Source: Porphyromonadaceae bacterium
GTDB lineage: Bacteria; Bacteroidota; Bacteroidia; Bacteroidales; Tannerellaceae
Length of the DNA: 5,747 nt
Assembly: GCA_003517945.1 (NCBI GenBank)
Contig: DOZP01000015.1
Coordinates: forward strand, 536-6,282
Direction of reading: 5' to 3'
Shown: in pieces, positions 1-5,747 of the stretch
How positions within the stretch are numbered: the first letter of the stretch is position 1
How the letters are laid out: every line of letters begins with the position of its first letter
Notes under the pieces: generated by a model
What the model was told of the DNA's origin: nothing
Seen by the model: only the letters and a program-made list of their open reading frames with translations
The model's database searches: none
Translations under genes and position numbers: made by a program

Positions 1-345
1 ACTACTCAACTTGTTCTGTGGTTATTGTTGGTTTTGCTGACCCTGTTGGCGGATTATCTGCTGCCGGTTCTGGGCGTAAAAAAATGGAACGGCAGCAAAT
101 GGGGAAATATAGGATGTATCACAGGTACTGTTGCCGGCCTGTTTTTGTTCCCGCCGTGGGGCGTTATATTGGGGCCTTTCCTGGGTGCGGTGCTTGGGGA
201 ATTGTTGTTTGCCGGAAAAAAAGCGCCCGAAGCGCTGAAAGCCGGCTTCGGGGCATTTATCGGTTTTGTTTTGGGGACGGTATTTAAACTGTCCGTATGC
301 GGATGGTTTGTTTTCTGTTTTATAAGGGCTTTGGTTATCAGTTAA
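1..345 (+). CDS. DUF456 family membrane protein, 3' part (5' end outside window)
   Basis: This is the C-terminal 114 residues of an integral inner-membrane protein of unknown function. The frame is open from the first base of the window to the TAA at 343-345, and the first in-frame initiator is only a TTG at 25. The true start is therefore most likely upstream; DUF456 proteins usually run to about 160 residues. What is visible is almost wholly hydrophobic: a first membrane segment ending in LLPVLGVKKWNGSKWG, then a glycine-rich pair of helices containing PPWGVILGPFLGAVLGEL, and a last one containing AGFGAFIGFVLGTVFKL. The KKxxxSKWG stretch, the PPxGxxxGPFLGAxxGEL stretch and the following ALKAGFGAF block are the DUF456 signature as I know it. 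The spaced glycines suggest tightly packed helices. No function is established for the family. The gene converges on the PBP1A gene, with the last 8 bp shared. Confidence 0.8.
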   Translation, partial: TTQLVLWLLLVLLTLLADYLLPVLGVKKWNGSKWGNIGCITGTVAGLFLFPPWGVILGPFLGAVLGELLFAGKKAPEALKAGFGAFIGFVLGTVFKLSVCGWFVFCFIRALVIS

Positions 346-2743
346 AAAAATCATCGAATCCGCTGGGCCGTGATTTTTTCTCATCTTCTTTTTTATTACC
401 GGAAGCACATGGGTCCTTAAATTCGTCCGGAATGTCAAACGTTTCTTTTTCCGAATATTCCAGTTCGCTGTCTGCAAACACCTTTTTCATGAAATTGGCA
501 TAGATGGGTAAGGCAACATTTGCGCCTTGTCCTTCCATTGTGTCGAAATGGATGGAGCGATCCTCTCCTCCTACCCAGCAACCGGCCACGATACTTGGAG
601 TAAAGCCCATATACCAGCCATCCGAATGATTTTGAGTGGTGCCGGTTTTTCCTCCCATAGGCGCTTTTATGCCGTAACTATAGCGTAAACGGCCTGCCGT
701 GCCGCCGTCTACCACACTTTGCAGCATACTTAGCAGTTTATAGGTAGCATCTTCCGGTAAGACTTCATTCATCTCTGACGTAAACGTAGCAACCGTATTA
801 CCGTATGCATCTTCGATGTGGGTGATATACATCGGTTCGATCCGGAGCCCTTTATTCGTAAATACGGTATAGGCGCTGACCATCTCGGATACGGAAATAT
901 CCGGCGTTCCCAGACACATGGCAACAACGGGGTCGATATGCCCCTTAAAGCCGAAAGAGCGCAGTAATCTTTCCAGCGCATAGGGAGAAAGGTGTTTCAT
1001 CAGGTATGCCGTTACCCAGTTGGATGAATTCTGTAGTCCCCACTGGAGGGTCACCTCTTCGCCTATTCTTTTGTTCGTTGAGTTTGCCGGTTTCCATATT
1101 GTACCGGCTTCATCTAATAATTGTTGTTGCACATTAAGCATTTTATCGCAAGGTGTAAATCCTTCGCTCATCGCTAAGGAATATACGAACGGTTTCATGG
1201 TAGAACCTATCTGCCGGCGTCCCATAGTAACCATATCGTATTGGAAATTAGCAAAATCAATACCCCCCACATAGGCTTTTACATGTCCGGTACGCGGATC
1301 CATCGCCATAAACGCGGTACGCAGAAAACTTTTATAATACCGGATGGAATCAAGCGGAGTCATAATGGTATCTTTCATGCCTTCCCAACTGAAGACGGAC
1401 ATTTCCGTTTTCGTTTTGAATATACGTGTTATTTCTTCCTCGCTCGCCCCGGCTTCCTTCATCGTTTTGTAGCGGTGCGACTGGTTGACGGCACGATTCA
1501 GTATTTCGTTAATCTGTTTTTCTTTTTCTGTATCCGGGACTGAATAAGGAAAAGTGAAAGGCGCATATTTTTTTCCCTTTTTTTCTTTGAAAAAAGAGGG
1601 TTGTAACGTTTTGCTCAAGTGTTCTTTGACAGCATCTTCCGCGTATTGTTGCATGCGCGAATTCAATGTCGTATAAATCTTCAGCCCGTCGGAATAGATA
1701 TTATACGGTTTGCCGTTTGGTTTTGTGTTTTTGTTGCACCATCCGTATAGGGGGTTTGTTTCCCAGGAAACGGAATCTTCTGCAAATTTTTGCTGCAACC
1801 ATGACGGATAATTGCCGCGTACGGGTTTTTGCGCGGAAAGAGTCTGGCGCATGTATTCCCAGAGATAGGGTGCCGCCCCTTCTTTGTGGTCGATGCGCGC
1901 AAAATTCAATTCCAGCGGCAATTGAGACAAAGAGTCACAAGTCGCTTTGTCAATATATCCGTATTTTTCCATTTGCCCCAATACCGTATTGCGTCGTCCT
2001 ATTGCACGTTCGCTGAATCTTCTCGGATTATAATACGAAGGGTTTTTACACATTCCGACCAACGTGGCGGCTTCTTCAATCTTGAGATTCTTGGGGGTTG
2101 TATTGAAATAGGTGCGTGCGGCCGATTGTATTCCTACGGCATTATAGAGGAAATCGAATTTGTTCAGGTACATATTAATGATTTCCTCTTTTGTATAGTA
2201 TTTTTCAAGTTTTACGGCGATCACCCATTCGATCGGTTTTTGGAGCACACGTTCGGTTACACTGCCCACGCTTGGGGAAAACAATTGTTTGGCCAACTGT
2301 TGTGTAATCGTACTGCCCCCTCCTCCGCTTTTCTGCATCAGGATGCCCCGTTTTACGACGGCGCGGATCAAACCTTTGATATCGATTCCGCTGTGTTTTA
2401 CGAACCGGTTGTCTTCCGTTGCGATAAGGGCCTGTACTAACTCCGGAGATAAATCACTGTATTTCACGTGTATCCGGTTGTCTTTGCTATAGGAGTAAAC
2501 TCCGAGCAGAACCCCGTCCTCTGAAATTACCTGCGACGCATAGCGGTCTATCGGGTTTTCCAGTGATTCTATGGTAGGCATATATCCTATGCGTCCTTTT
2601 GCAATCGCCGTAAATATAAGTGTTGCGCTTAAGATGGCTAATCCGAAACAACTCCATAAGGTGATGTTTATCCGTTTCCGGACTTGGGGTGTTATTTTAT
2701 TCTGAAATTTTTTCCAACTGCTTTTTTCGTTATCATTCTTCAT
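338..2743 (-). CDS. mrcA: Penicillin-binding protein 1A, bifunctional transglycosylase/transpeptidase
   Basis: Class A penicillin-binding protein of 801 residues that polymerises lipid II into glycan strands and cross-links their peptides on the outer face of the inner membrane. A short basic cytoplasmic tail precedes one membrane anchor (about residues 28-48). The glycosyltransferase domain (GT51, about 75-260) has EDxxFxxHxG with catalytic Glu110, GGSTITQQLAKQ at 142-153, the third motif around Lys169-Glu172, and KEEIINMYLN at 185-194. The transpeptidase domain (about 470-755) has SxxK with nucleophile Ser514 and Lys517, SSN at 573-575 and KTGT at 699-702, so both activities look intact. 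A charged Lys/Glu-rich stretch (380-470) links them, and a hydrophilic tail of about 30 residues ends the protein. Length is normal for Bacteroidetes PBP1A. The ATG overlaps the tatC stop as ATGA and lacks a Shine-Dalgarno sequence, suggesting translational coupling. The symbol follows the E. coli name; ponA is also used. Confidence 0.96.
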   Translation of the reverse strand: MKNDNEKSSWKKFQNKITPQVRKRINITLWSCFGLAILSATLIFTAIAKGRIGYMPTIESLENPIDRYASQVISEDGVLLGVYSYSKDNRIHVKYSDLSPELVQALIATEDNRFVKHSGIDIKGLIRAVVKRGILMQKSGGGGSTITQQLAKQLFSPSVGSVTERVLQKPIEWVIAVKLEKYYTKEEIINMYLNKFDFLYNAVGIQSAARTYFNTTPKNLKIEEAATLVGMCKNPSYYNPRRFSERAIGRRNTVLGQMEKYGYIDKATCDSLSQLPLELNFARIDHKEGAAPYLWEYMRQTLSAQKPVRGNYPSWLQQKFAEDSVSWETNPLYGWCNKNTKPNGKPYNIYSDGLKIYTTLNSRMQQYAEDAVKEHLSKTLQPSFFKEKKGKKYAPFTFPYSVPDTEKEKQINEILNRAVNQSHRYKTMKEAGASEEEITRIFKTKTEMSVFSWEGMKDTIMTPLDSIRYYKSFLRTAFMAMDPRTGHVKAYVGGIDFANFQYDMVTMGRRQIGSTMKPFVYSLAMSEGFTPCDKMLNVQQQLLDEAGTIWKPANSTNKRIGEEVTLQWGLQNSSNWVTAYLMKHLSPYALERLLRSFGFKGHIDPVVAMCLGTPDISVSEMVSAYTVFTNKGLRIEPMYITHIEDAYGNTVATFTSEMNEVLPEDATYKLLSMLQSVVDGGTAGRLRYSYGIKAPMGGKTGTTQNHSDGWYMGFTPSIVAGCWVGGEDRSIHFDTMEGQGANVALPIYANFMKKVFADSELEYSEKETFDIPDEFKDPCASGNKKEDEKKSRPSGFDDFFN
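345..379. terminator. Possible bidirectional terminator hairpin between convergent genes
   Basis: AAAAAATCA at 345-353 is the exact reverse complement of TGATTTTTT at 371-379, giving a 9-bp stem with a 17-base loop. Because one arm ends in an A run and the other in a T run, the RNA made in either direction would finish in a U tract. It lies where the DUF456 and PBP1A genes converge, mostly inside the last codons of the PBP1A gene, and no other terminator space exists there. The stem is AT-rich and so weak for an intrinsic terminator; the call is tentative. Confidence 0.35.
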
Positions 2744-3570
2744 AATTTAGCAACTTCTGTTCCAGTATCGTTTTCTTCTTCCGGCGCTTTTTTGACAAAA
2801 AACGCACTTAATTCATACAATCCGTATAGCGGGAAAAATACACATCCGAGTGTGAACGGATCACTGCTTGGCGTAATAAATGCGGCTACGATCAACAAGC
2901 CGGCAACGGCATGACGGCGGTATTTGTTGAAAAATGCACGGGTCAGAAGACCCAGTTTTGATAATAACCATGAAACCAAAGGCATCTCAAATACGATTCC
3001 CATGGCAAATATGAGCATGATGAACATATCAACGTAAGATTCCAATGAAGACTGATTTTCTATGGCGTCGCTTATGTTGTAAGTTGCAAGAAAACGTAAT
3101 GTCATCGGAAAAACAAAGAAATATCCTACGGCACATCCCGTGAAAAACATAATCGTACCAAAGAAAAAAGCCCATCGTACATTTTTCTTTTCATAATCAT
3201 ACAAGGCCGGACTTATAAACTTCCAGATCTCAAAAACAAGATAGGGAAATGTTATTAATAGTGCCAGCCAGAATGAGGTTGACATGGAGATGAAGAACGG
3301 AGATATAAGTTTTACATTAAATATTTTTACCCAATAGGTGTCATCGCAAAAATCAGGCAAAAGAGGTATTGTCGTTGTTAGTTTGCATAGTACACGATAT
3401 AAAATAAAATCGGCACGCGTTGGCGCCAGAATGATGGTATCAAATATATACTGCGTAAAAACAAATCCCGTTATAGTAAAAACTATAAGCACGATCACAC
3501 ACCTGAATAATGTCCAGCGTAATGCTTCCAGGTGATCCCAGAAAGACATCTCCTCCTGTTGTTGTGACAT
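2740..3570 (-). CDS. tatC: Twin-arginine translocase subunit TatC
   Basis: TatC is the polytopic inner-membrane receptor that binds twin-arginine signal peptides and recruits TatA to move folded proteins to the periplasm. The 276 residues contain six hydrophobic segments (about 21-42, 90-115, 133-155, 178-203, 218-233, 238-258). Family landmarks are HLEALR at 13-18, SPFF at 90-93, IWKFISPALYDYEKK at 115-129 with Glu127 matching E. coli Glu103, FEMP with Glu195 matching E. coli Glu170, and ITPSSD with Asp237 matching E. coli Asp211. The first periplasmic loop (about 45-90) appears roughly 20 residues longer than in E. coli. The residue aligned with E. coli Glu15 is Ala16. The ATG at 3570 is preferred over Met8 because it places His13 one residue from E. 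coli His12; the AGGAGG before Met8 sits too close to serve as its ribosome site. It starts 9 bp after tatA and overlaps the PBP1A start by 4 bp. Confidence 0.96.
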   Translation of the reverse strand: MSQQQEEMSFWDHLEALRWTLFRCVIVLIVFTITGFVFTQYIFDTIILAPTRADFILYRVLCKLTTTIPLLPDFCDDTYWVKIFNVKLISPFFISMSTSFWLALLITFPYLVFEIWKFISPALYDYEKKNVRWAFFFGTIMFFTGCAVGYFFVFPMTLRFLATYNISDAIENQSSLESYVDMFIMLIFAMGIVFEMPLVSWLLSKLGLLTRAFFNKYRRHAVAGLLIVAAFITPSSDPFTLGCVFFPLYGLYELSAFFVKKAPEEENDTGTEVAKL

Positions 3571-3579
3571 ATCTATGCC

Positions 3580-3789
3580 TTATTTTTCCGAATTATTCGT
3601 TGTCGTTGAATCTTCCGCGTTGATATCGTTTTCAATACCTTTTACTCCTTCTTTGAAGTTCTTGATTCCTTTGCCCAAGCCTTTCATCAGTTCCGGAATT
3701 TTTCTGCCTCCGAATAATAACAGGATAATGATTGCAATGATAATGATTTCCGGTGCGCCCAGATTCTGTAAAAATAATAAATAGTTCAT
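3580..3789 (-). CDS. tatA: Twin-arginine translocase subunit TatA/TatE
   Basis: Small 69-residue pore-forming subunit of the Tat pathway. It has a short N-terminus, one membrane helix (about 10-26), the FGG hinge at 26-28, and an amphipathic helix beginning [19 protein letters not shown] (30-48) with the conserved Phe45-Lys46, followed by an acidic, Thr/Asn-rich tail. Glu14 occupies the polar position at the start of the membrane helix (Gln8 in E. coli TatA), as in many bacteria. This pattern and length fit TatA/E; TatB proteins normally carry a longer tail and a different hinge. No tatB is present in the window, which suggests a minimal TatA-TatC system, although paralogues could lie elsewhere. 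The gene heads the leftward operon and has a good ribosome site plus a -7 promoter element upstream. Confidence 0.95.
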   Translation of the reverse strand: MNYLLFLQNLGAPEIIIIAIIILLLFGGRKIPELMKGLGKGIKNFKEGVKGIENDINAEDSTTTNNSEK

Positions 3790-3797
3790 TTTGTATT

Positions 3798-3803
3798 CTC
3801 CTT
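3798..3803 (-). promoter_or_regulatory. Ribosome binding site of tatA
   Basis: On the minus strand AAGGAG lies 8 bases before the tatA ATG. It is the only well-placed Shine-Dalgarno sequence in the window; the starts of tatC, the PBP1A gene, fabD and the DUF5063 gene have none that is convincing, as is common in Bacteroidetes. It supports the ATG at 3789 as the tatA start. Confidence 0.6.
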
Positions 3804-3833
3804 ATTTTTTTCTTTGGTTGTCTTATTAATTGG

Positions 3834-3841
3834 CAAAGATA
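3834..3841 (-). promoter_or_regulatory. Predicted -7 element of the tatA-tatC-PBP1A promoter
   Basis: The minus strand reads TATCTTTG here, a perfect match to the Bacteroidetes -7 consensus TAnnTTTG. It would start transcription around 3825-3830, leaving a leader of about 40 bases before the tatA ATG. No TTTG stands at the usual 19-21 base spacing upstream; the nearest T-rich sequence is GTTTTAT at about 15 bases, so the -33 part is poor and the promoter may be weak or helped by an activator. Confidence 0.55.
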
Positions 3842-3936
3842 CGATTAGAAATTGATAAAACTGCCTTTTTTAGTAATTTTATTGTTTTTGGCATGTTGGC
3901 GTTTTTATGGCGTAAAGTTCATGGCTGTTATTTTGC

Positions 3937-3948
3937 GGCATATATGCC
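3937..3948. repeat. 12-bp perfect palindrome GGCATATATGCC
   Basis: The sequence is its own reverse complement. It is followed two bases later by six T residues, so on the plus strand it superficially resembles a small terminator, but the hairpin would have only four pairs around a TATA loop. It lies roughly 100 bases upstream of both predicted promoters. A protein-binding site is possible; chance is also possible for one 12-mer in AT-rich DNA. Confidence 0.35.
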
Positions 3949-4017
3949 TGTTTTTTAGTTGTGTGGTTTTTTTTCGGAAATAGAATGAGGAGTTTCGGTT
4001 GCAGGAGGCCATCCCGG

Positions 4018-4055
4018 TAATAATCAAAAGAAAATGCACTTTCTTTTGGTTATTA
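4018..4055. repeat. 16-bp inverted repeat over the fabD promoter -33 element
   Basis: The left arm, TAATAATCAAAAGAAA at 4018-4033, pairs with the right arm, TTTCTTTTGGTTATTA at 4040-4055, at 15 of 16 positions; the exception is a T:G pair. Six bases separate the arms. The right arm contains the TTTG (4045-4048) predicted as the fabD -33 element. Because it lies upstream of the predicted transcription start, it would act as DNA, for example as an operator, rather than as an RNA hairpin of the fabD message. The repeat is seen directly; the regulatory role is inference. Confidence 0.7.
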
Positions 4056-4077
4056 CATTTGATTTGCACTATCTTTG
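4045..4077 (+). promoter_or_regulatory. Predicted fabD operon promoter (Bacteroidetes type)
   Basis: TTTG at 4045-4048 and TATCTTTG at 4070-4077 match the Bacteroidetes -33 and -7 elements (TTTG and TAnnTTTG), with 21 bases between them, at the edge of the usual range. Transcription would begin near 4084, giving a leader of about 75 bases. A second TTTG at 4063-4066 is too close to the -7 box to serve. This is the best promoter match in the window. Confidence 0.65.
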
Positions 4078-4160
4078 TAAATCCAATTTGGAATTATGTA
4101 GTGATGAAATACGCCTGTTTCACAGCGTACAAAAGATAATTATATATTAAAAATATACGT

Positions 4161-5060
4161 ATGAAAGTTTTTGTTTATCCGGGTCAGGGCGCCCAGTTTA
4201 CGGGTATGGGAAAATCCATGTATGACCAAAATGCACATGCAAAGGAGTTGTTTGAGAAGGCGAATGAAATTCTCGGTTTCCGAATAACGGATATCATGTT
4301 TTCCGGTTCTGATGATGAACTGAAACAGACCAAAGTAACGCAACCGGCTATATTTCTGCATTCCGTTATTCTTTCTAAGATATGGGGTAAATTGTTTACG
4401 CCCGGAATGGTTGCCGGACATTCGTTGGGTGAGTTTTCGGCGCTGACCGCTTCCGATGCCCTTTCGTTTGAGGATGGGCTTAGGCTTGTATCGAAGCGCG
4501 CCCATGCTATGCAGAAGGCATGCGAAATGCAACCGTCTACCATGGCGGCTATTATCGGCTTGCCGGATGAAGTGGTAGAAAACGTCTGTAAAGCGATAAC
4601 GGATGAAATTGTTGTTTGTGCGAATTATAATTGCCCGGGGCAGATTGCCATTTCCGGAACAAAGGCCGGTATTGATAAAGCGTGCGAAATGTTAACGGAA
4701 GCAGGCGCCAAGCGTGCGTTGGTATTAAATGTAGGAGGCGCATTCCATTCGCCGCTGATGGAACCTGCACGTGCGGAATTGGCCGAAGCAATTGAATCGA
4801 CCATCGTAAACAAGCCGGTTTGCCCGATATATCAAAACTATACCGCCCTGCCGTCGACCGATCCGGAAGAAATAAAGAAAAATCTGATTGCCCAGTTGAC
4901 GGCTCCGGTCAGATGGACACAGACCGTGAAAAATATGGTTGCCGGCGGCGCCGATCATTTTGTGGAATTGGGCCCGGGAAGAGTGCTTCAGGGACTGATC
5001 CTGAAAATTGATAATTCGGTTACGGCTGAAAGTTATCAGGATAAGGTGACAAAAGATTGA
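4161..5060 (+). CDS. fabD: Malonyl-CoA:acyl carrier protein transacylase FabD
   Basis: Cytosolic enzyme that moves malonate from CoA to the phosphopantetheine arm of acyl carrier protein, supplying the extender unit for type II fatty acid synthesis. The 299 residues match the usual family length. Visible motifs are GQGAQ at 8-12 (oxyanion-hole loop), Gln61 in TQPAIF, the nucleophile elbow GHSLGE with Ser88, Arg113 in SKRAHAMQ that pairs with the malonyl carboxylate, NCPGQ at 157-161, the catalytic His196 in GGAFHSPLM, and the C-terminal GPGRVLQGL at 271-279. All catalytic residues are present. The ATG at 4161 gives the standard N-terminus directly before the GQGAQ loop. Its upstream sequence is A/T-rich with no Shine-Dalgarno sequence. 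The gene stands apart from other fatty acid synthesis genes here, heading an operon with a DUF5063 gene 26 bp downstream. Confidence 0.97.
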   Translation: MKVFVYPGQGAQFTGMGKSMYDQNAHAKELFEKANEILGFRITDIMFSGSDDELKQTKVTQPAIFLHSVILSKIWGKLFTPGMVAGHSLGEFSALTASDALSFEDGLRLVSKRAHAMQKACEMQPSTMAAIIGLPDEVVENVCKAITDEIVVCANYNCPGQIAISGTKAGIDKACEMLTEAGAKRALVLNVGGAFHSPLMEPARAELAEAIESTIVNKPVCPIYQNYTALPSTDPEEIKKNLIAQLTAPVRWTQTVKNMVAGGADHFVELGPGRVLQGLILKIDNSVTAESYQDKVTKD

Positions 5061-5086
5061 ACGGATGATTCACAAGTTGATTCTGT

Positions 5087-5650
5087 ATGTCTGCCGATCC
5101 TGTAATATACGATAAGAATACGTTGGAGTTTGTCACTGTTGCGCTTGAATTCTGCGCTTTGGTGGAAACAGCTTCCCAACATACATTATTCTCATTTACA
5201 GACAAAGCCGTAAAAATTATCCCCCTGCTTTATCTGAAAGCTACTTTATTGCCCGGTATGGAAGAGCCGGAGGATGATAATGAGCCGGAACATTTCATTA
5301 CTGAGCATACGTATGAGGCGATACGTTATCGCATCGCGAATCTTTTGGGCGAACATGATTCGTACCTGGATACGTTTCATCCGGATATCCGGTATAGTGA
5401 TACGCCGATTGCTTCCACCATATCGGAAAGCCTGGCTGACGTGTATCAGGATTTGGGAGATTTCGCAGCATTGTTTCGTCAGGAAAACGAAGAAGTGATG
5501 GCGCAGGCATTGTATAATTGCAGGGAGAGCTTCCGGGTATATTGGGGGCAGAAACTGCTAAATGCATTGAAAGCGCTTCATGTAGTACATTTTAATGAAG
5601 AATTGTCTTCCGGAGAAGACGGTTTTCTTACCGGAGGGGATATCGGATGA
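5087..5650 (+). CDS. DUF5063 domain-containing protein
   Basis: Predicted soluble, acidic, mainly helical protein of 187 residues with no signal peptide or membrane segment. I recognise the pattern of the DUF5063 family of Bacteroidetes, whose function is not known. Recognisable parts are the N-terminal helix with FVTVALEFCALVE (15-27), LLYLKATLLP (47-56), an acidic loop EEPEDDNEPE (59-68), an ADVYQDLGDF segment (117-126) and the C-terminal amphipathic helix with FRVYWGQKLLNALKALH (149-165). No catalytic motif stands out. It begins 26 bp after fabD and ends in an ATGA overlap with the next gene, so it probably belongs to the fabD transcript and is translationally coupled to the exonuclease. 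Bases just ahead of the ATG hold no clear ribosome site. Confidence 0.8.
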   Translation: MSADPVIYDKNTLEFVTVALEFCALVETASQHTLFSFTDKAVKIIPLLYLKATLLPGMEEPEDDNEPEHFITEHTYEAIRYRIANLLGEHDSYLDTFHPDIRYSDTPIASTISESLADVYQDLGDFAALFRQENEEVMAQALYNCRESFRVYWGQKLLNALKALHVVHFNEELSSGEDGFLTGGDIG

Positions 5651-5747
5651 ATTTTACACACGCCATTACAAAAGACGCAATTTCGCGGATGCCACGGGAA
5701 ATGTTTCCGGGGCGTATCGTCGTCATAGAGGATAAGGTGGAGTTGGA
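5647..5747 (+). CDS. Probable 3'-5' exonuclease (RNase D-like), 5' end only
   Basis: Only the first 33 codons are in the window. The reading frame starts at the ATG that overlaps the DUF5063 stop codon (ATGA) and remains open to the window end. The N-terminus carries an ITKDAISRMP helix followed by FPGRIVVIEDKVEL (20-33). An FPGRI strand leading into a short acidic stretch is how I remember Bacteroidetes 3'-5' exonuclease domain proteins starting, just before the first catalytic DxE motif, which lies outside the window. The assignment rests on this short similarity and on the customary DUF5063 neighbour; the catalytic residues cannot be checked here. Confidence 0.6.
   Translation, partial: MNFTHAITKDAISRMPREMFPGRIVVIEDKVEL

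Larger units (their letters stand above)
3790..4160. other. Divergent intergenic region between tatA and fabD
   Basis: This 371-bp AT-rich stretch has no credible gene. It carries a predicted promoter for each flanking operon (-7 at 3834-3841 leftward; 4045-4077 rightward), a 12-bp palindrome at 3937-3948, a 16-bp inverted repeat at 4018-4055 and an imperfect direct repeat at 4035-4046 and 4065-4076. About 3850-4015 is T-rich on the plus strand and shows nothing else I can identify. The predicted fabD leader (about 4084-4160) shows no riboswitch or attenuator that I recognise. Confidence 0.8.

Noticed and set aside
22..477. 151-codon open frame on the minus strand across the DUF456 gene and the end of the PBP1A gene
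   Set aside because: The product is low-complexity, rich in Gln, Lys and Asn, with no recognisable fold, while the plus strand encodes a clear DUF456 protein in the same stretch.
1829..2440. 203-codon open frame on the plus strand opposite the PBP1A gene
   Set aside because: It lies antisense to the strongly conserved glycosyltransferase domain, its translation matches no family I know, and it has no promoter or ribosome site; it is best explained as a shadow of the real gene's codon use.
3547..3557. AGGAGGAG directly before the Met8 codon of tatC, suggesting a downstream start
   Set aside because: The spacing to Met8 is only one or two bases, too short for use, and the sequence is simply the Glu-Glu codons; the upstream ATG gives the usual TatC N-terminal length.
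3575..3784. 69-codon open frame on the plus strand opposite tatA
   Set aside because: Its hydrophobic look is the antisense reflection of the TatA membrane helix; tatA has a ribosome site and full family motifs.
3937..3956. Palindrome plus T run as an intrinsic terminator
   Set aside because: Only four base pairs could form around a TATA loop, and no plus-strand gene lies upstream that would need terminating there.
3985..4020. An 11-codon frame just upstream of the fabD inverted repeat, rich in arginine
   Set aside because: It precedes the predicted fabD transcription start, so it cannot be a leader peptide of that message, and its length is compatible with chance.
4140..4543. Open frames of about 120-130 codons on the minus strand opposite the start of fabD
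   Set aside because: They overlap the catalytic core of an intact fabD and show no family signature or start signals.

Overview
The window looks like ordinary core chromosome from a member of the Bacteroidales (Bacteroides/Parabacteroides-like). The evidence is a DUF456 membrane protein, a Bacteroidetes-style penicillin-binding protein 1A, a TatA/TatC pair with no TatB in sight, a DUF5063 protein next to an RNase D-like exonuclease, and two perfect matches to the Bacteroidetes -7 promoter element TAnnTTTG. Most starts have no clear Shine-Dalgarno sequence, which also fits the phylum. The genus cannot be fixed from this sequence alone.

Layout. Bases 1-345 (+) hold the 3' end of a DUF456 membrane protein gene. 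It converges on, and overlaps by 8 bp, a leftward operon at 3789-338 with the order tatA, tatC, mrcA/ponA-like (PBP1A). TatA and tatC are 9 bp apart, and tatC overlaps the PBP1A gene by 4 bp (ATGA). A 371-bp intergenic region (3790-4160) separates this operon from a rightward one: fabD (4161-5060), a DUF5063 gene (5087-5650) and the start of a probable 3'-5' exonuclease gene (5647 to window end). The last two overlap by 4 bp (ATGA). No tRNA, rRNA, insertion sequence, CRISPR array or integration site was seen.

How the genes work together. The leftward operon concerns the cell envelope: TatA and TatC export folded proteins carrying twin-arginine signals, and PBP1A polymerises and cross-links peptidoglycan. 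The rightward operon starts with FabD, which charges acyl carrier protein with malonate for fatty acid synthesis, followed by a helical protein of unknown function and a probable nuclease. 

The least expected structure is in the divergent intergenic region. A 16-bp near-perfect inverted repeat covers the -33 element of the predicted fabD promoter, and an imperfect direct repeat recurs exactly 30 bp apart, covering most of the -33 and -7 boxes. I found no convincing undescribed multi-gene system. The notable leads are this promoter architecture, an Ala in place of a normally conserved Glu in the TatC N-terminal motif, and the operon linkage of Tat with PBP1A.
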